A DNA stretch of 64,000 bases from Dyadobacter chenwenxiniae. GTDB lineage: Bacteria; Bacteroidota; Bacteroidia; Cytophagales; Spirosomataceae. The position numbers and the translations under genes were made by a program. Where the stretch lies: assembly GCF_022869785.1 (NCBI RefSeq), contig NZ_CP094997.1:62001-126000 (forward strand), given 5' to 3'. Each line of letters begins with the position of its first letter. The stretch's first letter is position 1. Positions 8,660 through 16,136 of the stretch are shown here, piece after piece. Under the pieces are notes generated by a model that had not been told where the DNA came from, did not search any database, and was given only the letters and a program-made list of their open reading frames with translations.

Positions 8660-9056
8660 AAATGCCATGTTCGATACGCCCCAGCACATTGTGCACCATA
8701 CCAAAACCTGTGGTAGTATCCAGAATGGTAAGCGGAGTTTGTTGATGTAACTCTGATAATGGCGTCCTTAACCACCGTCCCAGTACATCTAGTCTACCAT
8801 CGAAGACATCAAGGCCATGTGCAAGGAGTTGTTCCAGCAACAATAGCCGTTCGGAGGAATTAGTGTCTAATAATGCGTCAGGGCGAAGCCGGTGCAAAGT
8901 ACGCTCGGACATATTAAGAATGGGAGCCATTTCTTTATCTGTCAATCCTATTTTCCCGGCAACTTCATCCGCTTTCCCTCGGAGAATCCCGGCACGGACT
9001 CGCTCAATAACTGCAAAGCTCTCACAAGAAAAACTGGTATCTAAGAATAAATCCAT
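8652..9056 (-). CDS. Xre/MbcA/ParS-type antitoxin (DUF2384)
   Basis: A 134-residue antitoxin partner of the RES toxin, translated first in the operon. The N-terminal half has an Xre-like helix-turn-helix (IGLTDKEMAPILNMSERTLHRLR). The C-terminal half is the DUF2384 toxin-binding domain (LLEQLLAHGLDVFDGRLDVLGRWLRTP and the ending TTGFGMVHNVLGRIEHGIYA). Such antitoxins block the RES active site with their C-terminus and repress their own promoter. The gene overlaps the toxin start by 8 bases. Confidence 0.88.
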   Translation of the reverse strand: MDLFLDTSFSCESFAVIERVRAGILRGKADEVAGKIGLTDKEMAPILNMSERTLHRLRPDALLDTNSSERLLLLEQLLAHGLDVFDGRLDVLGRWLRTPLSELHQQTPLTILDTTTGFGMVHNVLGRIEHGIYA

Positions 9057-9111
9057 ATCTATAACATTTTGTCATAAATATAACTGTCATTTGGCATTGA
9101 TGCAAAAGATT

Positions 9112-10260
9112 CTAAAGGGACCGAAGATCTATTGGCGAGGTTGTTTGGGAGGAAATGAACTGGCTTACAGCTTCATTAACTTCCTGGTGCCGTTCGACAA
9201 ACCCCATGTGCCCTGCCGGTTGCAGGATTAAAAGCTGTGAGCCAGGGATGCTTTGGTTCATCTTGATGCTTGCTTCGGGCTTGGTCAAACGGTCTTTATT
9301 TGCCCCAATGACGAGTGTTGGAATTTGAATCTGGGCAAGCGTGTCAGTAGCATCATATTCAAACATGGCCAGAACGCCCCTGCCTGTAACTGCCGGAGGT
9401 GCCATAGCGGCAAGCCGACTGGCAAAATCGAGCTGTTTCCCTGTCTGGGTCCCTGCAAAGGTGAGGAACCGGGTCATGATCAACATATTGCCATTGAAGT
9501 AGCTCATCCATCTGCTTATCCATAGTAGGGGAGAAAGTGCCACCATAAGCCAGCAAATTGGCTTTAAAACCGGATTTTGGATGGTTGTCAATAATTTGCT
9601 CAGGATCGATGTTCTGGTAGGGTTGGTAAATGTGGTGTGTTCCAGAATGATCCCTTTGATGGTGGGCAATTTATGTTTGTAGATCTTGCAAAACGTCAAG
9701 ATAGTCATCCCGCCCATGCTATGACCCCACAAAATCGGATCTTTGGCACCAGACTTGTCTATCACTGCATCCAGGTCGGCAGCCAGCTTTTTCAAACTGA
9801 AATCTTTGTTATCTGCACGTTTGGACCTGCCCAAACCGGGGTGATCCATCAGCACAAGGTGATAATTACCGGCAAAATACTTTTTTTGATAATACCACTG
9901 CATGCTGTTTGAATTCCAGCCATGGATAAAGACAATGGTCTGTTTGCCTTTAACCCCTCCCTGCTCAATGTTAATTATACTCCCATCCGGCCTTTGGATT
10001 TTCATTTGGTCTTTAAGACGTTCTGCCTTTGGTTCTTCGATACCCTTGCTGCTTTTGCTCAACAGGAGGCGGATCAGTCCCTTACCGAATATCATAAAAA
10101 TGAGTAATGCAATTGCACCAATCAAACAGCGCTGGGCATAATCATGATCCCCGATGATATCCTTATGTATATACCACTGACGGCCTAAATAAATTTCAAG
10201 GCCCAAGAATGCAAGGGTGGAGAGGTTGGTAAGAAGTAAGGCAAGTAGTAATATTGGCAT
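9112..10260 (-). CDS. Membrane-anchored alpha/beta hydrolase
   Basis: A 382-residue protein. Two N-terminal hydrophobic segments (about 1-22 and 45-65) anchor it. The hydrolase domain follows: VFIHGWNSNSMQWYYQ (oxyanion region, about 110), MDHPGLGRS, the nucleophile elbow LWGHSMGGMT (about 177-186, Ser), ANKDRLTKPEAS (acid), and LQPAGHMGFVERH (His). The triad is complete, so it should be an active esterase or lipase-like enzyme; substrate unknown. Monocistronic, with the next upstream gene ending in its own strong terminator. Confidence 0.85.
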   Translation of the reverse strand: MPILLLALLLTNLSTLAFLGLEIYLGRQWYIHKDIIGDHDYAQRCLIGAIALLIFMIFGKGLIRLLLSKSSKGIEEPKAERLKDQMKIQRPDGSIINIEQGGVKGKQTIVFIHGWNSNSMQWYYQKKYFAGNYHLVLMDHPGLGRSKRADNKDFSLKKLAADLDAVIDKSGAKDPILWGHSMGGMTILTFCKIYKHKLPTIKGIILEHTTFTNPTRTSILSKLLTTIQNPVLKPICWLMVALSPLLWISRWMSYFNGNMLIMTRFLTFAGTQTGKQLDFASRLAAMAPPAVTGRGVLAMFEYDATDTLAQIQIPTLVIGANKDRLTKPEASIKMNQSIPGSQLLILQPAGHMGFVERHQEVNEAVSQFISSQTTSPIDLRSL

Positions 10261-10303
10261 ACAACAACGGGGTAAGACGACTAAACGATATCCAAAATGT
10301 ATT

Positions 10304-10345
10304 AAAGGCTATGACTGCCCGGTTAAGTGGACGGTCATAGCCTTT
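10304..10345 (-). terminator. Strong hairpin after the stress-protein gene
   Basis: AAAGGCTATGAC (10304-10315) and GTCATAGCCTTT (10334-10345) make a perfect 12-bp stem with an 18-base loop. On the minus strand it lies 11 bases after the stop of the gene ending at 10357. Confidence 0.8.
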
Positions 10346-10356
10346 GTGAATTGTTG

Positions 10357-10914
10357 TTACATTAGCTCGGTTTCACCACCATGTAACTGCTGAACCTGAT
10401 AGGTCCTCCATTCTGAGGTGATTGCATTGCGGTCAGAAATTGATTTCGGTGTAACACCGATAATAATGCCACCTTCTTTGACACTGTTTTCATAGTGCTC
10501 AGCATGTTCCTTAGGTATACCTGAGCCTACAAGTGCCCCAATGATACCACCCGTCAGTCCGCCAGCACCAGCGCCAGTCAGTGCTGCCAATAGCGGCCCC
10601 GCAACAACAAGGCCCAGGCCTGGAAGCGCAACGACAGTGCCAATAGCTGCAATGGCACCAATGATAGCGCCAGCTGTACCGCCAATGGCCGAGCCAACAC
10701 CCGCTTTCTCCAAAGATTTATTTCCAAGGTCGCTGTCGTGATCGCTGTCGATGAAGTGCGTCTTTTTAGTCTCATCAGACATAATTACGGTTATCTCATC
10801 TGAACTGTATCCGCGACTAATCAAAGAGTCGTAGGCACGGTCTGCATCTTCTCTTGTTTTAAAAGCACCGGTAATTGGGCCAGCAGTGTAAGCGGCATTT
10901 GTTAAATCAGACAT
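10357..10914 (-). CDS. General-stress-protein-like, Gly/Ala-rich membrane domain
   Basis: A 185-residue protein. The first ~60 residues match the general stress protein 17M / YflT-like fold: AFKTREDADRAYDSLISRGYSSDEITVIMSD. The centre (about 72-130) is a long Gly/Ala/Ile stretch that looks like a glycine-zipper membrane hairpin. The C-terminal part returns to a soluble strand-helix (HYENSVKEGGIIIGV). Such proteins are common among salt, osmotic and desiccation stress genes in Bacteroidota. The ending QLHGGE may be a small extension. Monocistronic with its own terminator. Confidence 0.8.
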   Translation of the reverse strand: MSDLTNAAYTAGPITGAFKTREDADRAYDSLISRGYSSDEITVIMSDETKKTHFIDSDHDSDLGNKSLEKAGVGSAIGGTAGAIIGAIAAIGTVVALPGLGLVVAGPLLAALTGAGAGGLTGGIIGALVGSGIPKEHAEHYENSVKEGGIIIGVTPKSISDRNAITSEWRTYQVQQLHGGETELM

Positions 10915-11104
10915 GGTAAAATGAATTGGTTGATAAAATATGAATTGTCAGCCTTTGACTAAAATCGTTCCACAGGCGCCATTTGCAGGTTAAGGATGTG
11001 TTATCAATATTAAATCAGGCATGGCATAATTTTTGAAAACTCAGGTATCGATCCATTACAGATGAATACTGTCTCACGTTTAACATTTGCACGCCTTATA
11101 GATT

Positions 11105-11554
11105 ATGGAAAGCCTATCTGATACCCATTCTTTTGCAGACATCTTCGGCATTGGCGACGGTTGCTTTGTAAAGCTCCGGCCTGCGGAAATGGAACGTCTG
11201 AACGCTCTTGTGCAAGCGCGTCCTATCTTAACTCATGGTGAATTTTATATACGGGCGACTTCCCTAAACGGGGTGGATTTTGTGATTCCAGAAACAGACA
11301 CGCTGGCAGAACACAATGTGATAGCTTGGTCACGCATTTTGGATGGGAAAGAAGTCCTATGTGCGGTAAATATAGGAGAGCAGCACCATGCAGTACTTTA
11401 CGTCACAATTGACAACGCCTTGCATGAAATCAATTCCAGGATGCGGTGCCTTTATGCATCTGAAATAAGCCCGGCTGAGCTAAATATTGAAGTAAGAAAC
11501 GGGAAGTCCATCCGGTTGACGATCCCTCCGCACGCTTTGGTAATCTACGAATGA
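11105..11554 (+). CDS. Orphan C-terminal domain of a GH13 alpha-amylase
   Basis: A 149-residue protein that resembles only the end of bacterial alpha-amylase family enzymes. After a LNALVQARPILTHGEF segment, which in full enzymes follows the TIM barrel, it has IAWSRILDGKEVLCAVN, the characteristic first strands of the C-terminal beta-sandwich, and a final RLTIPPHALVIYE. No (beta/alpha)8 barrel and none of the catalytic Asp/Glu/Asp motifs are present, and the 190 bases upstream show no amylase remnant. It is either a decayed gene or a free-standing domain. It converges on the membrane-protein gene at 11571. Confidence 0.6.
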   Translation: MESLSDTHSFADIFGIGDGCFVKLRPAEMERLNALVQARPILTHGEFYIRATSLNGVDFVIPETDTLAEHNVIAWSRILDGKEVLCAVNIGEQHHAVLYVTIDNALHEINSRMRCLYASEISPAELNIEVRNGKSIRLTIPPHALVIYE

Positions 11555-11570
11555 AAAGGGCTTAGAGAAA

Positions 11571-12122
11571 TTAATGGTATTGGCGACCATGAACCTTAAA
11601 TTTGCGCTTTTCGGACCCGTATTGTATTTCAAGGGTGCCACGGTAATTGGTAATACCGCTTTCTGTTTTGTCTTCTTCTCTTATCGTCAGTATAGCGTTG
11701 TACTTCTCTCCGGAGAAATAATTTGAGAAGCCTTTTCGGTCTCTAACAGTTAGGGTATGGCCAACCAACATCTGCCGGCCACCTACAAGAAAATAACCTC
11801 TCTTGAGTGGTGTGGCCACAAAAATATACTCTTTATGTGATAGGGGGACCGACGCAAGGCTGAAATAGTATCCTGCCTCTCCTTTAAATGGCTTCTCGTT
11901 AATAACTGAGAGCTTCAAGTGGTCTTGTGTATCCACTCCGATATTGGACATCATTACATTGATACTCATCGTTATAAATAGTGTGAACAGAAACATAGGG
12001 ATCCAAGTATTAGGATGAAAGAAGGCTGTAAACAGGAAGACTATGATAGACCCGGTAGAATTTACCGCGTTGAGTATGTTATATAAGCTCGGAATCGCAA
12101 AATCTGGTAAGCATTCCACCAA
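11571..12122 (-). CDS. Hypothetical membrane protein
   Basis: Up to 183 residues. Two hydrophobic segments lie near the N-terminus (SIIVFLFTAFF and MFLFTLFITMSINVMM), and a beta-rich domain of about 120 residues follows (YYFSLASVPLSHKEYIFVA). No family recognised. The given start is a TTG and no clear ATG precedes the first membrane segment, so the true start is uncertain and may lie elsewhere. It begins 13 bases after the stop of a small upstream gene, so the two probably form an operon. Confidence 0.55.
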   Translation of the reverse strand: MVECLPDFAIPSLYNILNAVNSTGSIIVFLFTAFFHPNTWIPMFLFTLFITMSINVMMSNIGVDTQDHLKLSVINEKPFKGEAGYYFSLASVPLSHKEYIFVATPLKRGYFLVGGRQMLVGHTLTVRDRKGFSNYFSGEKYNAILTIREEDKTESGITNYRGTLEIQYGSEKRKFKVHGRQYH

Positions 12123-12135
12123 GTTGGTGGAACGC

Positions 12136-12300
12136 TTATCGTGAAGAACTTTCGCTTGACACAGAATCGCCAGGTGGGTGAACCGGACGCAGGGTATTGT
12201 TAATAATTTTATTCTCTGCGGCCTGGTAACGTGCCTCTTTCAACCAAACGCAAAGCGCAAGTAAGAGGGTGGCTATTAGTAAAGTACTTTTGTGTTTCAT
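12136..12300 (-). CDS. Small membrane-anchored protein, 54 residues
   Basis: Starts at an ATG at 12300 (MKHKSTLLIATLLLALCVW), giving one N-terminal membrane segment or signal and a short polar tail rich in Ser and Pro. A longer reading from 12333 would add 11 Arg-rich residues and is less likely. It immediately precedes the membrane-protein gene ending at 11571 and is probably co-transcribed with it. Function unknown. Confidence 0.45.
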   Translation of the reverse strand: MKHKSTLLIATLLLALCVWLKEARYQAAENKIINNTLRPVHPPGDSVSSESSSR

Positions 12301-12610
12301 AAGTATGCGGATAGTGCGGCCCCTTGTGGACAAGAGTTATCTATCAATTTTTGTGCCAGGATTTGAGGACAAGATGAAGAAAAAACCCCTTTTAAATAGC
12401 TATATGGTTACATAAGCCGCATTCACATCACTAATCTTATTTTTCATATGAATTTTATTTTGTAGCGGCTGCTATAAATGACCATCAGGTAATAAACTTA
12501 GAATAGTTATAAATTATGATTTGACCAAAACGTTCACATTCCTTGATAATAATTGTGGATGTGAGGTCTAGATGAGAAGTTTTCGACACAGGTATGGGCG
12601 AAGCGCGGCC
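12301..12610. other. Intergenic stretch, 310 bases
   Basis: AT-rich sequence between the small membrane protein gene and the 3' end of the GNAT gene. No coding frame, hairpin or repeat that I trust. Confidence 0.4.
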
Positions 12611-13093
12611 TTAGATTTCACCAATAAGGGTCTTTCGCATATGGTAGTTTGTTACCAGTACACCTCGAATCAGATTGTGATTTTCTCGAATAATAGAGAA
12701 ACCCTGCTTTTCGAAAAAAGGAGTAGCTGTTTTGCTTACATCAGAGGTCAATACCAGGGTTCCCCTGTCTTTGGCTTCTCCTTCAAGCAGCTTATAAATG
12801 GCCAGACCCACGCCCTGCCGCAGGTGGCCCGGGTCAGCATACATAAAGTCGATGTAGTACCCATTTTTCAGGGAGCCGAAGCCAACAATTTCACCGTCTA
12901 TCTCTGCGATGATAAAAAATTGTTCGCAAATCGCTTGATTCCATCGGGATTCATTTTCTGTGCCACGTTTCCAAGCGTCGCGCTGTTGTTGGTCATAGTC
13001 GTGTACACAAGTGTTGTCAATGGTTCGCTTGTACAACATTTGCAATGCACTTTTGTCTGCAAGTTCGGCGGCGCGTAAATGGATTTTAGGCAT
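12611..13093 (-). CDS. GNAT-family N-acetyltransferase
   Basis: A 160-residue single-domain GNAT enzyme. Visible landmarks: an N-terminal strand-helix (IHLRAAELADKSALQMLYKRTI), the central FIIAEIDGEIVGFGSL strands, the acetyl-CoA pyrophosphate loop in ADPGHLRQGVGLAIYKLLE (about 94-112; R/Q-x-x-G-x-G/A variant RQGVG), and a C-terminal TPFFEKQGFSIIRENH. This is the usual length for the family. The acceptor substrate cannot be inferred. Monocistronic. Confidence 0.88.
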   Translation of the reverse strand: MPKIHLRAAELADKSALQMLYKRTIDNTCVHDYDQQQRDAWKRGTENESRWNQAICEQFFIIAEIDGEIVGFGSLKNGYYIDFMYADPGHLRQGVGLAIYKLLEGEAKDRGTLVLTSDVSKTATPFFEKQGFSIIRENHNLIRGVLVTNYHMRKTLIGEI

Positions 13094-13159
13094 ATAGGCA
13101 TCAGGTCTGAGATTGAAGATTGCGTTTATCTACCCATAAAAGGCGACCTGACGGATAAA

Positions 13160-14497
13160 TCACTGTATTTCTCGCAGAGATCCTGAGTTTAATCCATCAA
13201 ATGCTTGTCGCGGGTTCTTTGGATCAAAAATCCATTTTCCGTCTATAATGAACTGATAAACAGTCTTTCCGGAATCTGCTTCTGTTTGAAGCTCCCAGCC
13301 ATTGTTGGTTCGTCGCATTGGATTGGCTTTCGGAGTCCAGTCGTTAAAGGAACCGACAACAAACACTTCGCGGGCAGATTGATACCCATCCAGGTGAAAG
13401 TTCACCATTTTCAACGGCATCGTAGATTGTTCAAGATTCTGACGGATTTTTTTAATTTGCTGCTGCCTGGAATCGTCGGTTGTCTGCTTTTCAAGTTCGG
13501 ACAGAACTATCCCATGGGCCGTACTTAATGCGCGCGCAGGCGCTACTGCTACGTCAGGCATTACACCTTTACCCTCCCAGTTGGTTTTTGTTAGCGGATT
13601 AATGGGTCTTCCTATTGGCATAAAAGCGCTAAAATGGTCCGTAAGTCTGATGTCCCCGCCAGGGTTTGCTCCGCCGGAAGTTGCCGCGCCTACGATTTTA
13701 GCCCTTTTAAGCGCTTGCAGATCGTAGGCTAATTGCTCAGCGCCTGAAAATGTAGCAAAACTCGTCAGCACATACACTGGCTTTTTAACATACTTCGTTC
13801 CGGGCACATGCGCATATGTCCACACCTGCATTGTGCGGCTATCCTGTCTCCACCAGAGGTCATACAGGTGCACCGGCGTTTCAAATAAATAGCTGCTAAG
13901 AAACGGGGTCGCGTCAATCGAAGCGCTGCCACGGCACTTTCTTAAATCAATGATCAATGCATCGGTGTGTGCAAGGTAATTCATAGCAGATGCGTAGGTG
14001 TCGCCGGAAAACTCAGGCGCACAAAAAAAGTTGAAACTGATCAGGCCAACATTGCCTGCAAGTACCTCGATTTTACCTATGCCGTAGTTGCTGTTTTTCA
14101 ACTCGGTTGCGTAAGCAAGCTTTTGATCAGTTGGGATTTTCATCGGGTCATTGTCAGCAGTTTCAGGTATTACTTTCTCCGAATAACGTAGCCTGAGGTG
14201 CTTGTCGCCACTGAGTAGCAGCAGGTCTGCCGTTACTGCCGAAGCAAGCTCTGTTCCCTGTAAAATGTTATTGTATGCTCCCGATTCAAACTTCGATACA
14301 ATGACGTTAGCAATGGTGTCGGCTTTCCCTTCGAACACATACTTCGTTCGGAGAGCGCCCGCAAGCTGTGAAATCAAATCTCCCTTAATCTGGTCGGTTA
14401 GTACCTGATTAGGTTCACTGGGTTTTTGCTGTGCTGATAATGGTAAACACATTATCAGCGAAAGTATCAGGATTAGAGGTGTTTTGTCTGTCTTCAT
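13160..14497 (-). CDS. S41-family peptidase with C-terminal CBM48/AMPK-like domain
   Basis: A 445-residue exported protein (signal peptide ending LPLSAQQ). Residues ~30-110 form the helical IRBP-type N-terminal region. The S41 protease core covers ~110-335: ALIIDLRKCRGS, then VYVLTSFATFSGAEQLAYDL with the nucleophilic Ser in TFSGAE, IVGAATSGGANPGG, and WEGKGVMPDVAV. The last ~75 residues (SAREVFVVGSFNDWTP, then KTVYQFIIDGKWIFDPKNP) look like a CBM48/AMPK-beta glycogen-binding fold. That fusion to an IRBP-like protease is unusual. Monocistronic; physiological substrate unknown. Confidence 0.82.
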   Translation of the reverse strand: MKTDKTPLILILSLIMCLPLSAQQKPSEPNQVLTDQIKGDLISQLAGALRTKYVFEGKADTIANVIVSKFESGAYNNILQGTELASAVTADLLLLSGDKHLRLRYSEKVIPETADNDPMKIPTDQKLAYATELKNSNYGIGKIEVLAGNVGLISFNFFCAPEFSGDTYASAMNYLAHTDALIIDLRKCRGSASIDATPFLSSYLFETPVHLYDLWWRQDSRTMQVWTYAHVPGTKYVKKPVYVLTSFATFSGAEQLAYDLQALKRAKIVGAATSGGANPGGDIRLTDHFSAFMPIGRPINPLTKTNWEGKGVMPDVAVAPARALSTAHGIVLSELEKQTTDDSRQQQIKKIRQNLEQSTMPLKMVNFHLDGYQSAREVFVVGSFNDWTPKANPMRRTNNGWELQTEADSGKTVYQFIIDGKWIFDPKNPRQAFDGLNSGSLREIQ

Positions 14498-14681
14498 ATG
14501 GTTGTGATACTAATTGTCCTGATAAAACATGCTCCCCGAGTTGAAGGAGCCGTCTAAACATCCTGTACGTCCGGCCATCCGGCCGGTTACGGTCATGAAA
14601 ATTGGTAACTAAAACACGTGCACGAACAAGATTTGATTTAATCTCTGCCGGTGCTGAATAGCCTGCTAGCCAACGGTACGA

Positions 14682-15086
14682 TTAGTCGTTCGATGCTGGC
14701 AGTATCTGTATCAGCGATTGTTCTCCGTTGGTCAGATAGAAAGCAATAAATTTTAATGGTTTGTCAGCCAATGCATTGTCAAAACGCGCAATGGCCGTAT
14801 TTGCAGGTTCATAAAAAGCGTCACCTTGATTGAGTGTTTGGGCCGGCTGCCCTTGAATTTGATAGATAAGACTGCCTTCGGCTACATAACCGACCACAGG
14901 GCACGGGTGCTGATGGAGTGGCGCATGCTGACCCGCGCTCAACGTAATTTCCTTTATTTGAACCTTGTCAACCGACTGAATCCCAAGTGTGACGGATAAT
15001 AGATCTTTGCGGCCAACTGCTTGCTGTGCGGTTGAATTGATATATATCATGGTCAACAGGAGAATGAAGATGATTTGTTTTTGCAT
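14682..15086 (-). CDS. Secreted cupin-domain protein
   Basis: A 134-residue protein with a signal peptide (about 1-20) and a single cupin beta-barrel. Cupin motif 1 is visible as LSAGQHAPLHQHPCPVVGYV, giving two metal-ligand His, and motif 2 as GDAFYEPANTAIARFDN, which lacks the usual His. Such secreted cupins are small metal-binding proteins or dioxygenase-like enzymes of unknown substrate. Start moved to the ATG at 15086; the preceding in-frame TTG is less likely. Confidence 0.82.
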   Translation of the reverse strand: MQKQIIFILLLTMIYINSTAQQAVGRKDLLSVTLGIQSVDKVQIKEITLSAGQHAPLHQHPCPVVGYVAEGSLIYQIQGQPAQTLNQGDAFYEPANTAIARFDNALADKPLKFIAFYLTNGEQSLIQILPASND

Positions 15087-15218
15087 CAAATTTTATTGGA
15101 AGAAATTTTGAATGGTAAGGCGACAATGTAAAGTGTCAGAAAACCTGTAAGATCTGCTAGTACGGGCTCGTGGCGTTGAACTTTGCAGATAGCTGTGACG
15201 GCAGCTTTCCGGCTGATT

Positions 15219-15710
15219 TCAACGCTCTCTGTATACTTTGAAGCTGCCTTCTATCGGAACCTGGTCCTTCCAGACACCTTTTTCGGAAAGCAAGGTCTTG
15301 AATGTGCCTTCCACATAACCGCCGGGACCCTCGGCCCGGGTGATGGTAATGCTGCCAGCCGGATAGGTGGCGTCACACCCGGAACATTTGTAATACACAG
15401 ATTCAAAAATCTGGTTCCCCTTGCTTCTTCCCCGTCCCAATTCGATACGGTTTTGGGATGTGATCTTGTAATCACCAGGCGCAGCCGGTCCGTCGAGGTA
15501 GATTTCAATGTAGCGGTTGCCTGTCTGGTTCCCACGGATCAGCAGCTTGTCTGTTTCCAACCGGATGCAACCGGTCACCTCGCAGTCCCCTTTGTTTATG
15601 GATTGTTCTCCCATGAACTGGAAGGCCAGTTGCTGATCGATTTTTCCGAAAGGTGCGGCATGAATTATTAGGTTTAAAATGAAAACTTTAAGAATGGTTG
15701 TAAGCATCAT
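15219..15710 (-). CDS. Hypothetical exported protein with two Cys pairs
   Basis: A 163-residue protein starting with a hydrophobic signal-like segment (about 1-19). The mature part is beta-rich with two CxxxxC/CxxC-like pairs, GDCEVTGCIRL at about 41-51 and YYKCSGCDAT at about 108-117, which may form disulphides or bind metal. The C-terminus ends IEGSFKVYRER. No family recognised. Antisense frames in the same region are shadows. Confidence 0.6.
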   Translation of the reverse strand: MMLTTILKVFILNLIIHAAPFGKIDQQLAFQFMGEQSINKGDCEVTGCIRLETDKLLIRGNQTGNRYIEIYLDGPAAPGDYKITSQNRIELGRGRSKGNQIFESVYYKCSGCDATYPAGSITITRAEGPGGYVEGTFKTLLSEKGVWKDQVPIEGSFKVYRER

Positions 15711-16136
15711 GACTAGAAAATGATTTATTAAAATTCTTCGTCGAAGTTAATAGATAGGAAAGGCTGCCCGGAGACGTACTATATCGGAGTGTGGTTTTTT
15801 ACCAACGGATCGTCGGAAAAGCATTGTGAGTTGTTACAACCCAACTCACCTCGCAAGCGTCCGCAATGCATTTGCAAGGTCCAATGTCTGGCTGATAAAG
15901 GGCTCGTGCCATGACCCGGTTGCCTGCCAAGCTGCCTAATTTGTCTTTCCTTGTCATATCTCTTTGCGGGAAATAAAGTGTCACACCAAAGAGATTGCCA
16001 AATGCATTGTGACCATATCATAACAAATGCGTAATCCCGGCTTAACATCACTTCCACGTAGGGCGGATACTTTTGCGGCTTAAAAAATGGTCGGAGCTTT
16101 TCCGGTTCGTTACACTCCGTTAAACCCCTATTACTA
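15711..16136. other. Intergenic region upstream of susC1
   Basis: 426 bases. The right end holds a candidate promoter (separate entry). The left 300 bases carry no frame with convincing composition, repeat or fold. Confidence 0.4.
16031..16075 (+). promoter_or_regulatory. Candidate promoter of susC1 with 11-bp direct repeat
   Basis: GTAAT (16031) and TTAAC (16042) start 11 bases apart, and TACTTTTG (16068-16075), a fit to TAnnTTTG, begins 26 bases after the second repeat start. The layout resembles the ones upstream of susC2 and phoA. Binding by a PhoB-like regulator is inference. Confidence 0.4.

Noticed and set aside
12572..13078. 168-codon plus-strand frame antisense to the GNAT gene
   Set aside because: The minus-strand frame carries clear GNAT motifs; the plus frame has none.
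15779..16057. 92-codon minus-strand frame in the susC1 upstream region
   Set aside because: Rich in Trp, Cys and His with no motif, and overlaps the candidate promoter region.
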